In this document: one piece after another, positions 1 to 15,957 of the stretch
How positions within the stretch are numbered: the first letter of the stretch is position 1
How the letters are laid out: every line of letters starts with the position of its first letter
NCBI RefSeq assembly: GCF_018691265.1
Contig: NW_024881321.1
Coordinates: forward strand, 16,712,698 to 16,776,697
Source of the DNA: Tyto alba
Taxonomy: Eukaryota; Chordata; Aves; Strigiformes; Tytonidae
DNA: 64,000 nucleotides
Direction: 5' to 3'
Program-made: the position numbers and the translations under genes
Notes under the pieces: model-generated
Told to the model about the DNA's origin: nothing
Seen by the model: the letters and a program-made list of their open reading frames with translations, nothing else
Database searches by the model: none

Positions 1-909
1 GGAGAGAGCACTGTTGGCATGACTGAATGAGAATATTTGGGAGCATTGCAGGAGTTAATCACTTCCAGGCTTGTTTCTGCCTTTAGAAATTCTATGTCAA
101 ATCTTCTAGTTCTGGTGTACTACAAGTTATCTCAGTTTTAAGGCATGCTATGCTTAATATAAAACTGGTTAGTTTTTTTCCAAACAGCAAACTCATACTG
201 GCTCATTCATTTCACTGTTCTGACAGGGTCAGATAGAGTGGAGGCATAGAGCTGCTTCTTTGTGCACATGGAAAGTGCTCTTATTCAGGACACCAAAATA
301 ATTTTTGCAGCTGTGTCGTGTGTATTTTAAACATAAGAGTAGTAGTACCACCCCCTCCAGTATCAGGGGACTGTATACAAGGGAGAGTAGCAACTGAGAA
401 CAAGTATACATTGCCTTCTGTTTGGTTAGGAAGATGGGAATGAGTTTGCTTTGCTTTTTTATGAGACTTCAGTGTCTGCAAAAAGATTCAAGAGAATGTC
501 ATGGGAAATAGCATGAAAAGCTTGATAAAGCTAAAAGGATGGATAAGGGTACTAACAGCTCATAGCTAAGGAGAAATGTATAGCCCAAAGTTACACTAAA
601 GAATAATTAGAGAAGGATGAAATAATATAGGATGGGAATTCAGGATTATTGTATTATAGTTTAGGATTATTTTTTAAATACTTCAAAACTAAGAAAAATA
701 CTGTATGTAATAAGAAAAATACTGTATGTAATAAGATACTGTTGCAGGTGTTAATACCTCAAAAAATGTAAGATTATCACTAATTGCTCTGAGTGACTGG
801 TTGAAAGAATTCAGTGTCATGAACTGAAAGAAAGCTGAGAAATTACAAATGCGCAGGAATCTTGCTCATTACACTTTATGCAACTAATAGTTTCACTTTA
901 TTTTAACAG
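1..909 (+). other. PIBF1: PIBF1 intron, 3' end of an intron that starts before the window
   Basis: This AT-rich non-coding sequence leads into the acceptor TTTTAACAG|T at 909/910. Apart from the 21-bp tandem duplication at 691-732 I see no repeat or conserved element. The short open frames on the minus strand (229-481) overlap each other and look like chance. Confidence 0.85.
691..732. repeat. Perfect tandem duplication, 21-bp unit x 2
   Basis: The unit AAGAAAAATACTGTATGTAA plus T is present twice in direct succession (691-711 and 712-732), followed by a partial third start (AAGA). It is intronic, about 180 bp upstream of exon 910-1018. No coding or regulatory role is visible; slipped-strand duplication is the simplest origin. 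Confidence 0.85.
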
Positions 910-1018
910 TGAACGTGATGTATTTGAACATGAATTTTCAGAACTCAGAAGAAAATATGAAATATTAGAGGTGTCACACAAAGCACAAGCTAAAGAAAGA
1001 AATGACTTATCAAAAGAG
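910..1018 (+). CDS. PIBF1: PIBF1 coding exon 1 of 8 in window (about residues 270-305)
   Basis: The acceptor ends TTTTAACAG at 909 and the donor is GAG|GTAAAC. The exon starts with the third base of a split serine codon (AG|T) and then reads 36 codons, starting [20 protein letters not shown] and ending in NDLSKE. It ends in phase 0. The sequence is charged and heptad-like, as expected for the long central coiled coil. The human counterpart is similar but not identical: several positions differ, for example a FEHEFSE stretch where the human protein has LEQEVIE from memory. No catalytic motif is expected; this segment is a structural dimerisation and scaffold region. Reading through the donor would add eight residues and then stop. 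Confidence 0.94.
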
Positions 1019-1117
1019 GTAAACGTAAAGTTCGTATTTCAGTAATTGTCTGTTTCTTCACCTTGGGATTTTGATTCTTAGTCTAATAAATTCTGTCAGG
1101 ATCACCTGTAGGATCGT

Positions 1118-1994
1118 GGAAAAATTTAGATTAGAATGGTCCTCAGTTAACCAGCGGATCCAACCCTCCCATGCAGTGCAGAGCCATCGTAGGTCAGGTT
1201 GATTAGGGCTTTGTCAACCTTGAGTGTTTCTGAGGATAGAGATTCCACAGCCTTTCTGGACAATCTGTTCCAGTGTTTGTCCATACTCTTTGTGAAAATG
1301 TTTTTGTAAAATCTATTCAGAGTTGTTGCAGATTTTTTCTATTACCTCTTGTCCTGTTACTATGTACTTCCAAGAGTCTGCCTCTTTCTGTGTGTTTCAG
1401 TTGGATAGGTGAAGATAACAATAAGATTTTCCCCAACCAGTTTCCTCTTCTGAAGGCTGAAAAAAACCCCCCATTTCTCTGACCCCTGTATATCACGTGC
1501 TGCAGACCATGACTGTCTTGTTCCAGTATGTTAATGTATGTCTTTATGAGGAACTCGGAACGGGACATGACACACCAAATACAGTCTCAGAAGCATTGAA
1601 CACAGCATAATAATAAATTTCTTCAGCCTATTGTCTGCACTGTTTCTAATACAGCCTAGTAGGCACTTGACCTTCTTTGCTGTCAGGACACACTTTTGAC
1701 TCACGTTAAGTTTGTTCAGCTGATACTTACTTATCCAATCCATATTTTCCCATAGAGATGTTACGGGAGATGGCTGGAAGCCATGCAAAAGACAAGGACA
1801 GTTGCCCCCCCATCCATAGAGGCAACTTTCTCAGGTTTCCTAGGCACAGTTTGGCCTTGGTAAATCCATGTTAGTTGTTTCCAGTCACCTTCTCCTCCAT
1901 ATGCATGAATATGGCTTCCAGGAGGATTTGCTTCATAATCTTTGCAGGGAATGAGGTTAGATGTACAAGCCCACAGTTCTCTGGGTCATCCTCC
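1118..1994 (-). mobile_element. CR1 LINE fragment, antisense to PIBF1, interrupted by an LTR at its right edge
   Basis: The plus strand shows the diverged complement of the CR1 3' half in the usual order. The 3' terminal segment starts near 1125; the block 'attccacagcctttctggacaa' region follows at 1240-1275; the C-terminal ORF2 region lies at 1500-1700; and reverse-transcriptase sequence ('aaatccatgttagttg' near 1863, 'cacagttctctgggtcatcc' near 1972) comes last. Frames are broken throughout, so it is an old, dead copy. The match ends exactly where the LTR at 1995 begins, so the CR1 was the insertion target. The family is assigned from remembered CR1 consensus; the subfamily was not determined. 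Confidence 0.75.
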
Positions 1995-2697
1995 TGAAGA
2001 ACTAAGGCCTGAACCAACAGGTCTTGAGCCAAAGTTGCCCTCTAGGTGAAGCTCACAACCAAACATATAATATCAGTATCTGATCATTAGCAAAATATGT
2101 AGCTTGGATAGAATATCTCATTAGCGATATAGGTAGCTTCGATAAAATGATATGAGAATATATTGACCTTTCCTAGTTTAGAAACGTGCTATCAAGGCCA
2201 AGTACACAAACTCCCTTGGTTCCTCCTTGAGCCCTGGCCAGTCTTGGGGAAGAATCCAAAAGGAGAATGACAAGACAAGCCAATTCACCAGATGTCTCCC
2301 ATCTGTTTTGTCACATAGATAGATTTATAGATTTGATTAGAACTGTATGAAAGTAGGACCCTCTCACAGTGAAGATGGAGACCTTACCTATGAGTGGATG
2401 CACTGCATAGGACTTGCTGGGAAAGGCTCTCCGATCCTTCACTGTGACGAGGCTCTCCAGCTGAAGCACTGATCTGGATGATGGTAAAGTATGAAGGCAA
2501 TTGGTGATGTATCTTTCTTCATCACTATGACTTATCTGGTATAGTAATGACTGGATGCATTGCCTTATTTCTTAACTGCCTTGTTTCTTATCTATTGCTT
2601 ATTTTTTTGTATTACGTTGAGACAGCCAGTAAAATAAGCCTGTGTCTTTAACTTGATGTCTATATCCTTTGTGTTAACCTTGTCAATTGGCAAAACA
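1995..2697 (+). mobile_element. Solo LTR of an avian endogenous retrovirus, with 5-bp target-site duplication CCTCC
   Basis: A 703-bp segment begins TGAAGAACTAAGG and ends GGCAAAACA, giving the TG...CA termini of a long terminal repeat. CCTCC occurs directly before it (1990-1994) and directly after it (2698-2702), an exact 5-bp duplication. Inside, a TATA-like stretch (near 2343, CTGTATGAAAG) and a weak poly(A)-signal-like AAAATAAG (near 2631) are in an order that suggests plus orientation. It contains no internal retroviral genes, so it is a recombination product left by a provirus. The 5-bp duplication suits ERVL-like or some class I elements; the family is not assigned. Confidence 0.7.
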
Positions 2698-5007
2698 CCT
2701 CCTTGAAGCTGGATTCTGGTCATCAGAAGCCTTGTTTACTTGCTATGATCTTTCAGACAGCTAACCAACCTCACAGCAATGTTGGCTATCTTCCTCAACA
2801 TTGTTTAAGTGCTTTCTGTTTTTCCCTATGCATTATGTACGTGCTGTTTTCCTGGGTCTCTAGCTTAGTCTTCTTTTGCTTCAGCCTTCCAAACTCTGCC
2901 AATAAGCTCAGGAACCTGGGAGACCCAAGGGCAAAATTATAAATGAAGGCTGAATGCTGTGAGTATGCTCTGTCCCTCAAAAGGTGCAGAACTAGTTAAA
3001 ACTTGCTTTAGCTCTTTCTGACCAATAATGACAGTAGAGCAGGGCTACTGTAAGGTTTATGTTTTGTTGTGTATGTTTTTTCTAGACATCAATAGAATAT
3101 ATAACTTTTCTTTTTTGTGATTCTCTAGTAAAATAATGGTTCGGTTGCCAGAAGTTTCCTTCAGTTCATTTTTACAGAGGTTAGTTCTGTCAGGAATAGA
3201 GGCTGCTATTCTGGACCTCTTCTTTCTATGATACTGCATATTGACAAGAGGCGTTCCAGTCCTGCCTCCCTTTTGAGCAGGATTATCTACTATGGTGATG
3301 GACAGTTTTTCTCTAACATGCCTTCATTAGTCTTTGAAAGCATTTCTGCTGGGAAAATGAATAAATGCCTCATCAGGCACAGAATGGTTCTCATCTTTGT
3401 TAGGGTTCCACTAAGTTCTGATCCAGTTAGGTCACTCCACTCAGATCCTAGTTGTTGCCATTTTGGTAGCACTAGTATTACACAGGGGAATGTGTTTCTG
3501 CTGTTCCAAACACAGTCCAAGAGCCTGAGACCTGTCAGGTCAAGAGCAATGTCCCTTGCTGCTTCTCTGTTCAGTAATTCATTTATCCAAGAGTCACAGA
3601 TTGTGTTCAGTGATGGCTCCCTTAGTGGACATGTGTGGTAACTATTGATTAAGTGAAGAGAAACATAAGGTAGAGAATGTTTCCATGTCCACTGCCTTGA
3701 TCTGTAGGACTTCTGATGGTTTATACCAGTACAAGCTTGTTCATAGGAGGGGATTGCTTCACTGAACCTCCGGGATTAATTATTCACCTTAAGTAAGCTA
3801 TTTAGGATAGAATCATCCAAAACTATTGGAATCAATAAGGGATTTTTGCCTTCATCTGATCTAGGTGTAGCTTGGCAACAGCTTTTCACGTGAAAGAGGC
3901 TTTTACTGAATCTCACGAAAGAAACTTTTCCAATTTGTATCATCATTGACTAATTATCAGATGGTTTGTAGCTCAGTACAACTTTGCTGCAAAAATAAGG
4001 CTATTTTTTAAGCTGTGTTTCTGTATAGACATCTTTCCTGGAAACACCAAAAGGAACAGAGAAATAATTGATTGTCTGTTCTGAATTAATTTGTGAATTT
4101 ATTTCTTAATGTAGTATGAAAGGGGCACTGCATGAGAGGGTTGTTCTTGACTTCTGTACTGCTCTAGGCAAGAATCAAGTGGAGGATCTTTGTGTTAACA
4201 CTTTGGCAGCTGAGTAAATGAGACCAATTATGCCTGAGAGGATTCAGGGGAGGTTGTGTTCCTTACTGTCTCTGTATAACAGTATTACAGATAAAATAGT
4301 GGCTACAACTACCATTTTAAAGATAATATTCCTCTGCCTAACTTTACAGGTAGCCATAGAGATTCTCTGAAACACTAGAAGAAACTGGGTTTCTATTAGG
4401 AAATATATTCTCCTCTCTATCATTCTCCAGGCTTTGTTAGGCTGTTTATTCATCATTGTTCTAGCATTGTAGGAGAACATCAAAATGCAGGTTTGTTCTC
4501 AGCATATAACAATGGCCAAAAAAGTACTGTCATATACATCAAGTTTGTATGTACGCAACAAGTACTGCATTGTGGCAGCATCACTGGTTTTTTTCATTAA
4601 CTTTGTACTAAATTAATCTGAGGGGGAATAAAAGTAGCACTACTTTAAGCTAAATTACCACTTCAAACTGTGTGATTACTTGAATCTCCTGGAAGGTCCA
4701 TGGTGGTTTCTGTGTATGCTGATACAGTATCACAAGTTCTAGATTGAAAGAGCATATAATTGTGTTTACACAGTATTTATTTCAGGGGAGGAGGAGTTGG
4801 AGGGTTAGTAACTCCTTGATTTCTTTCTTCATGTAGTAATCCATGATGTCTGTGTTTACTGTGGATATACGTAATAACCTGTTACTTAGAGACAGGACAG
4901 TTACAGTTTTTTCTTAAATAAAACAAAGTATAGGACAAGCATTTTTACCTTACCCTTTGTGGTGCTTAGCCAGTGGGCAGATGGAAAGAAGCATGCCTCT
5001 AAAAACA

Positions 5008-5028
5008 TTTTTTTTTTTTTTTTTTTTT
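5008..5028. repeat. Poly(T) tract, T21
   Basis: An uninterrupted run of 21 T follows ACA and ends at GG. It is intronic, with no recognisable retroposed body next to it on either side. A similar T22 run lies at 5795-5816, just upstream of exon 6051-6232. Confidence 0.9.
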
Positions 5029-5794
5029 GGTACGAATTTTCAGCTGTTTAACTAGTTACTCCATGTCTTTGACTCGTATCTCCCATAAATAACCTTTAGT
5101 CCTTTTATGACTCAGGAAGGCTGAAGTCTATCTAAAACATGTACGTGATGCCTTTATAGCTTTGGGGAACATATTTCTGATAAATTATTAATTTATCATT
5201 CTTTGAACTTGGCATGTGACGTCCTCAGGAGAGTAAACAGCAAACTTACTTAAGCTGATAAAACTGCATTTTGCTATGATGAGTAAGGAGTTGGGCCGCT
5301 CTGCACCAGTGCCATTATGCTCTGTGGCTGTTCTCTGACAATGTTCACCTCAAACAGATGAAGACTACTCTCCTCCACACCACTTTCTTCTTGGAGTAGT
5401 AAAGATGACTGATCTGGTGATTGGGAAGGCTGTTACAGAGACTCACAAGTTATTCACGTTTCTGCTTTGACATCAGTTCAGCCTTCTGTAGCAACACCAT
5501 GCTAAATGAAAGTCAAAGCAAGGCATGCATAGTCCTCTTTGCCTTTGGTGCTAGCCTGGAACATTACCTTGTCCACAACAAACACGATTTACTTCAGCCC
5601 CAGAACTAGCAGTTTTACCATTTCTTTACAGAACAGTAATCAATCTGGTGTCCTTAAACTTCTGTTTCTGAGAATGTTGTAGCCAATAAGATGACAGATT
5701 GGCACCAACAGTCAATATCAGTATTTCTGAGGTAGTACTATCACTATTCAGTACTATTCAGATACTGAGGCAGATTAAGAGACACTTTACTTTC

Positions 5795-5816
5795 TTTTTT
5801 TTTTTTTTTTTTTTTT
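5795..5816. repeat. Poly(T) tract, T22
   Basis: A run of 22 T followed by CAG mimics a strong polypyrimidine tract plus acceptor (AG at 5818-5819). The following sequence has no PIBF1 similarity, and the real acceptor is 230 bp further on at 6050. It may act as a decoy acceptor. Confidence 0.85.
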
Positions 5817-6050
5817 CAGTTGCCAACCACCAGAAAGAAATGATGAAAACTCATAAAATTATAATTTTAATAAAGTATTTTTTTCAGCATAATGTAAGTT
5901 GGTGAACCTTTAAACATAAGTGCAAACATAGTTTTTTGGTTCAGATGATTTAACAGAAGAGAGTTAAAATGGAATCATGAATATGTGTACATAGGTTAAA
6001 TATTTATATTGAAGTTCATGTTAAAGTGTTTTTTTTAATGCCTTTTATAG

Positions 6051-6232
6051 CTGGTGACCATACAACAGTCCCTCAACTTGTTGCAAAAAGATAAAGATTA
6101 TCTTAATCGCCAGAATATGGAGCTTAGTGTTCGTTGTGCACATGAAGAAGATCGTCTTGAAAGACTTCAGATTCAGCTAGAGGATGCCAAGAAAGCTAGG
6201 GAAGAAGTGTATGAAAAATATGTTGCATCCAG
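6051..6232 (+). CDS. PIBF1: PIBF1 coding exon 2 of 8 in window (about residues 306-366)
   Basis: The acceptor is CCTTTTATAG|CTG and the donor is CCAG|GTAAGT, a consensus site. The exon has 60 codons plus AG, so it ends in phase 2. It starts [19 protein letters not shown] and contains the highly conserved [19 protein letters not shown] stretch, then a charged helix ending in YEKYVAS. This is continuous coiled coil in the family, with regular hydrophobic spacing and no proline. It joins in phase to 910-1018 upstream and to 10922-11047 downstream, completing an arginine codon AG|A. The donor reads AGG TAA in frame, so intron retention would terminate translation at once. Confidence 0.97.
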
Positions 6233-6896
6233 GTAAGTTATTGTGTGTTCACTTCTGTTGGTAGATGAGTTATTTAACTGTTTTCCCTTGTTTCTTGCAC
6301 AAATCGTGTTTAATTAAAAATAATTTTAACTTTCAGAAAGCTAGTCCATATTCATGTAACTAGAAGCTGAACACTTTTGTTGGGTCTTAATGTGTATCAG
6401 GAAATTTTTTTTTTTAAACGTTTGATATAAGACCATAGTAGTGAAGATATCAGCATGTGGCAACTATTCTCTTAGGTGTATATGGAAATTTACACAGGTA
6501 ACTGCAATTAATTACAAGAGAAAAACTCTTTAAAGTACATATGTTACATATCTTACCACCACCCCTGCCCCAAATGACCTTTATTAAAACCACAAATATT
6601 TGAAAGACATTCTGAACAATTATTGCAGAATAAAATATATTTAACTTTTACAAATGTTTAAAATAGGACATAATATAATTTGTCTCAGCTATTAGAGCTA
6701 TCAGTCTTTCATATCTCAGGTTTGAATACAGATTCTCTAAATGTAGCCTTGAGAAATAGATTGATCATTGTATGCTAGCCACAGTGGTAAATTGTGTAAA
6801 ATCCTTATGCTATTTGAATTGGTGCAGATATATGTAAAGGATGTTGAACAGGAAACGTTACACTATTCAGCTACATGTCTTGCTACGTATGTAATT

Positions 6897-7025
6897 TCAT
6901 AGAATATCTTAATTCAGAAGGGACCCATAAGGAGCAACGAGTCTAACTCTGCTCCTTGCAGGACTACCTAAAACTAAATTATGTGACTAAGAGCATTGTC
7001 CTGTTTCAAACCATACTTAGATTTT
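6897..7025 (-). mobile_element. CR1 LINE 3'-end fragment, antisense
   Basis: 'CATAGAATATCTTAATTCAG' followed by 'AAGGGACCCATAAGGAGCAA' and 'GAGTCTAACTCTGCTCC' is the complement of the conserved CR1 3' terminus, which carries ATTCTATG-type ends. Similarity fades after about 7025. Only the extreme 3' end is present, typical of heavily 5'-truncated CR1 insertions. Confidence 0.8.
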
Positions 7026-9496
7026 TCTTATTCAGAATGCAAGGGTATCCAGTTCATGGTATTTCCCTACATCTAGATGCCAAAAGATTACATTTCAATA
7101 TATATCCTAAAATTACATCAAGTATTTGCCTGTATGTACTGCTTTAATGAACATAAACCCATTTTTTTGTTAATAGTGTCCTTAAACACCTGTGGATTGA
7201 ATGAATAAGCTTAGAGTATGCAGTAGGTTCAGCTTCTCTTCATCTGCTTGCTTCTTTTTGAATCAGGGAGATGGAACTGCAAACAGCATCTATAAATCTT
7301 CTGTCCTTGTATAACTAAGATGGTGTGCTAAAATGACTTCTGTAATACATGTAAAAGACAAATTGTTATCTAAATGGAAGTAGAAGAGCACTCTACTGAA
7401 ATTATCAGCTATGGAGTTCCAGCCCATATCAGAACTGGGTTTGATACTATTTTTTCTTTCAGTGCAGTCACTTAAACCTTTTTAAAATCTGTTTACGTGT
7501 GTGTATCTCAGAACTATGTTCACCTGGAACTTCTGCATTTTAAATAAATTTTTAAGACTCGCTTTTAAGTGGGCTTTAAAAAAAACATGTAGGTTTGCAC
7601 AGTCTTCATCTAGAAATGTGCTTGTAAGCAGTGACACTTGTAGCTAGGTTTCTATTTCTAGAAAACCACTCTGAAATACTTATCCTATAATAATGATGCA
7701 GAGGCACTTTTACAGACTTGTTTGCATTTGAGGAACTTAGAAAGAGACATAAGTAGCTTGCCTCTACCACATCTTGGGATACTGTGCAAGCCTGCTTCAC
7801 TGTCCTCTGGAATATCAGTAGTTTGTCTCTTGCGGTTTTGAGACCAACTAAAGAGAAATTCTGTGACTTTTACTTTGCCTCTATCAAAGCTGTCACTGGG
7901 ATTCTGTACTATTGCCAACTCTCTCTCTTGACATCTTTGGTATTTGTGACTCTCTTTGTGATGCTAATTTTCATAGGACAAGCATTAACTGTAATGAATA
8001 TTTCAGGTATGTCTGATCTCTTCTAGTGACTGTTACTGTCTCTTTCAGGGATAATATAGCATAGCAGAGAAGACAGTGTAGTGTCCTGAGCAGTATGTAT
8101 AGGACTGCACTGCAGCTTGGTCAGCCTAAGTTATATTCAAGGTTTCGTTGCTGACCTGCTGATGAACTTTGAATAAGTCATTTCATAATGTAAAATGTAA
8201 AAATGTTAATGGAAGATTTCTTTTGTAAAATGGCAGTAATAGTATCCTTTCGTAAAATGCTTTAAAACCTGCATGTGATCTGCAATACAGTAGAAGCTGG
8301 CCCTTTACGTTTTGCCACACATGTACATACTTTGTGTGCATCTTCTGAGGCTGCGTCCCACAGTGGGGATTCCTGTCTATTCAGCAATTTAAACCATCCA
8401 TCTCTTTGGTCAAATATCTATGGTATTAGGTTTCTTAGAGAGCTCTACAGAATCCTATTTATTTGTTAGAGAGGTACGTAAGAAAAGCAGCAGAAAACTG
8501 TACCAACTAATGAACATTCTACAGTCCTCAGTGCTACCTGCAGGTGGTATCAGTTTGGGTAATAAGTTTCTATTTGCTACCTTTTGAAAAATTTGAGACT
8601 TTTTAGTGCTTATTTCACATGTGAATCTCTTTTGTTTGCTGTAATTCAGGAATGAAGATGATGAAAATGAACTCACGTATCTGTTTTTAGGATTATAGAA
8701 TAATTCACCTTCTGGTCACTGTCAGAACTGCTGACATTGGGGTATTGTAGTTAGAAAATTACAGACTTTAGGAAACTGAGGGATTAACCTGCCAAATTTT
8801 TAAGATGACACACTTCAAAATAGGTTGAGATTGTGGCAAGATGAATGACAGCAGCTCATAGCTACAGTTCTTGGGAATCTATATGTAAGCACAGATGAAC
8901 AAACACAAAAGATTTCCCTTTATATGTTTAATCTTAAAATGCAATCCATAGTTGCATTGAAATGCTCAGATCACGTTTAGTTTATTTGCAGTATAAAGCC
9001 TTATGAATAATAGGCCTTGAAATAAGTTTGTTAAAGCCTGCAGCCTAAGGAATACAAAACAACTTGATAAGGCAGAAGCATTTTTAATAACTGATCAAGT
9101 AAAAGACTGTAACAGTGGGTCAGGAGTAGGAATGTCAAATGATGGTCCTTTTCTTCAGCAGCAACTCAGTGTTTAGTAAAAGGCCTTGGCAGGACAGTCA
9201 AGCTATATACTTGGAATATACCCTTTACCATTTGTTTATTTTACTCATCATAAAGATAAGTGTCATTTTGAACTGTCTTCTGGTGACATCACTGTGGGTG
9301 TTCAAGATTCTTCCAGATTCTTCTCATTTTTTTTCAGTGAACCTTTCTGACTTTTATCAGTCTTACCATGGGAAGGAAGGTGTAATTTCTACAATGGCAC
9401 ATGGTAATAGCAAATTGTCTAAGTACCAAGAAAATGGTGATGCTGATTGATTCTGCACATAAGAATTGTATCCTGAGGTCCTGATCTTCAGCATTC

Positions 9497-9704
9497 TTTT
9501 TTTCTCTCTCTTTTTTTTTTTCTTTTTTTTTTTTTTTTCTTTTTTCTTTTTTTTTTTAACAAATTGAGCTATATAACACATAAAGAACACAAAAACTTTC
9601 TAATGGTGACCTTACATTCCAGTACAGTGTGGATTTTGGCTCATTTTTTTGGTGTTCTTTTGTTGTGTTTTGGTCTGTTTTTGTTTTTGTTTTGGTTTTT
9701 TTTT
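9497..9704. repeat. T-rich low-complexity region
   Basis: Long T runs interrupted by single C at 9497-9558 are followed by T-rich/TTTTG sequence at 9637-9704. On the other strand this gives a spurious lysine-rich open frame, which I do not consider coding. It may derive from retroposed poly(A) tails, but no body is recognisable. Confidence 0.85.
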
Positions 9705-10921
9705 TCTGTATTATAAATTTTATTGTATCGAAGATCTTCATAAAGCATTTTGCTGTAGTGTGGCGCAATTGAGGAAGGAGATAAATTCGCTTTTACCTTG
9801 AAGTGTCAACTAAAATTCAGTGTCTCCATAAAAAGAAAACAAGACAACCTGGACAGCAAGTATTCTGACATTTGAATATTTTGGGGCTTTTAGTAGTTAA
9901 TGTGAAGGAGTTTTTGGCCAGCTCAGGTACTGATTTCTAAAAATTGTGGGCTATTGCACAATTGGAAGTTGGAAGAAACCTAAAACCTTTTATAGCTGTA
10001 AATGCACATTTCTTCATAAGCATGCTTGTATTTGCAAATCTATACTTTCTACCAGTTGCTTCATTGCCGATGGATTATTCTTGAACATTACCTAGATGCT
10101 ATAAAAATTTAGCATTCCTTAGCTGTTAAGTTCTTACGACATAAGTCTTTTTTTGTAGTTTTGGGGGAGAAATTCTGTGTGGGATTCCCTACAATTTGGA
10201 CTTCAGAAGTTACACAAAGTTATCAATATTACTCTGAAATTAAGTTCTTTTATTCTGAAATCTTCCGATATCTGCTGCTTAAAAACTTAAGTATGTATTT
10301 TAATGAATTTGTCACATTGACAGGATAAATTCCCAAATCTTGTGGGTTTTTTGACCTCACAAACCTCCACAGTATGTGATCTTCAATGTTTCTTGTGTTT
10401 TTTTTTTCCCCATATGAAGTGCAAAGAGTACACAACAAAGTCCTGTAGTAGCATGGCAGTACTGTAAGTTAGCAAGTTAATCAACCCTTACCCAGTGAGG
10501 AAGAAGCTGGAAAACTTTGGGAAGCAAGGAATTATTTTTTGTTTGGTTGTTTTTTATTTTTTTAAGTGGGTAATTAATATAAGCACTCAGGTAGAGGATG
10601 ACCAAGAAGTTCTGGAAGAATGTTAAGCATAATGTGTGACTAATCAATGTCAAATTACTTTAAAAATATTTAAACAGTATGCTGAAAGCTTTTATTTATT
10701 CTCAATTAAATTTTATTTCTGAGTGATTTTTCACTCAATTTGCGTAACAACATAGGCTAATATGTATTTCAAGCAATTTTGGAGGGAAATGAGTAAGAAT
10801 TAAAATAAGGTAAATCTAAGAAGTGCTCTGCTTTACCTTGTATAGCTGTACCTGAGGTTTTGATATTTTGGCTAGTGCAATTAATTTTTAATTCCCATGT
10901 TGTGTATTTGTTTATTTGCAG

Positions 10922-11047
10922 AGACCATTATAAAACAGAGTATGAAAAGAGACTGCATGAAGAGTTGGAACAAATAAGGTTAAAAACAAATCAAGAAATT
11001 GAGCAATTAAGAAGCGCTTCAAGAGAGATGTATGAACGTGAAAACAG
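10922..11047 (+). CDS. PIBF1: PIBF1 coding exon 3 of 8 in window (about residues 367-408)
   Basis: The acceptor is TTATTTGCAG|A and the donor is ACAG|GTAGAT. The exon holds the last base of a split arginine codon, 41 codons and AG, so it enters and leaves in phase 2 and its length (126) is divisible by three. The peptide runs from [19 protein letters not shown] to [15 protein letters not shown] and is nearly the same as in mammals. It is strongly helical, charged coiled coil. Skipping this exon would keep the frame and remove 42 residues (six heptads). Intron retention gives AGG TAG, an immediate stop. Confidence 0.97.
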
Positions 11048-15170
<4,123 letters not shown>

Positions 15171-15869
15171 TAAGTATCTTTTAAAACTCATATAAAAAAA
15201 TCTAAGCTTACAAATATATTTATATTTAAGGAGCTTCAGTTAGGAGGAATGACTGCTTTGTTTTTCTGCTTACAAAGAATAAATTGAATTACAAACATTT
15301 TGGTTAAATGAAGTTAAAGATTTAATTCTAGTAGTATTTTTTTTTCCGTTACCAGTGCAGTAAAAATATGGAAGTTCAATTCTTCTACAATCCTGTAAAG
15401 ACAAGCAAACATAATTATGCATCTCATAAGAAGAATGTGGATTTCACACTGTACAGTAACAGGGGTCTAACTCTGAACCTGTTCTGTTGGGTTTTTTTCT
15501 TTAGTTAAAAGTAGAATATTATCTGGTATGATGACTTCAATTAATAGTTTTGTAAAGTGTGGATAGAAAGCAGTAGTCATGAACGGTTACATTTTGTTGC
15601 ATGCATCTTTTCTTACTGTTATCTCTTCTCAGTTTTTCATATTTCATGTATGAAATATAGTGTCTATATAAACGTACAATTCTATTTATGTGGAGAAGGA
15701 AACTGGTTGATTTTCTGCCTGTTTACAAGCAGGCTTACCTTCCTGTTCTGCAGCACCTTGTCTTCACTTTTTGTAAATTTAGAATACTAGCTATGGTAAA
15801 TTACAAGGCAATTTAAAGCTATGGACAGTAATAAAAGCTTTATTATAAAAGGCTTTGTCATGTGTCCTT

Positions 15870-15957
15870 AATGTTGGACTTGATTCATTATTTAATCTAA
15901 ATCTTTTTTTCTAAAATAAAAAGATCAGTTCATTAACCAACTGAGCTACCTAGTCAT
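15870..15957 (-). pseudogene. tRNA-like relic with RNA polymerase III A and B boxes
   Basis: On the minus strand, TAGCTCAGTTGG (15948 down to 15937) matches the tRNA A-box/D-arm consensus at every position. GAATCAAGTCC (15886 down to 15876) matches the B-box consensus GGTTCRANTCC at 9 of 11 positions. The box spacing is about 60 nt, longer than in a normal tRNA, and the acceptor arms do not pair, so it is not a functional tRNA. It could be an old tRNA pseudogene, the head of a tRNA-derived SINE, or a chance A-box. The T-rich anticodon region and B-box variant slightly favour a lysine-tRNA origin. Confidence 0.35.

Larger units (their letters stand above)
1019..6050 (+). other. PIBF1: PIBF1 intron, 5.0 kb
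   Basis: This intron separates exons 910-1018 and 6051-6232. It contains an old antisense CR1 (about 1118-1994), a solo LTR inserted in it (1995-2697), T21 at 5008-5028 and T22 at 5795-5816. A 137-codon open frame at 3228-3641 resembles no protein I know and has no splice or promoter context. The remainder, about 2750-4980 and 5030-5790, is unremarkable AT-rich sequence. Confidence 0.9.
6233..10921 (+). other. PIBF1: PIBF1 intron, 4.7 kb
   Basis: This intron contains a short antisense CR1 3' end (about 6897-7025) and a long T-rich low-complexity region at 9497-9704. The rest is AT-rich with only chance-level open frames (for example 7606-8026 on both strands and 9139-9450). No further exon, RNA gene or promoter-like sequence is evident. 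Confidence 0.88.

Noticed and set aside
3228..3641. 137-codon plus-strand open frame in the intron
   Set aside because: No similarity to any protein family I know, no splice or promoter context, and an overlapping frame on the other strand; likely chance in a less AT-rich stretch.
5817..5905. Possible extra exon after the T22-CAG at 5795-5819
   Set aside because: The sequence after this mimic acceptor has no PIBF1 similarity; the true exon at 6051 continues the protein without a gap.
9363..9590. Lysine-rich minus-strand frame
   Set aside because: Produced by the complement of a T-rich low-complexity tract.
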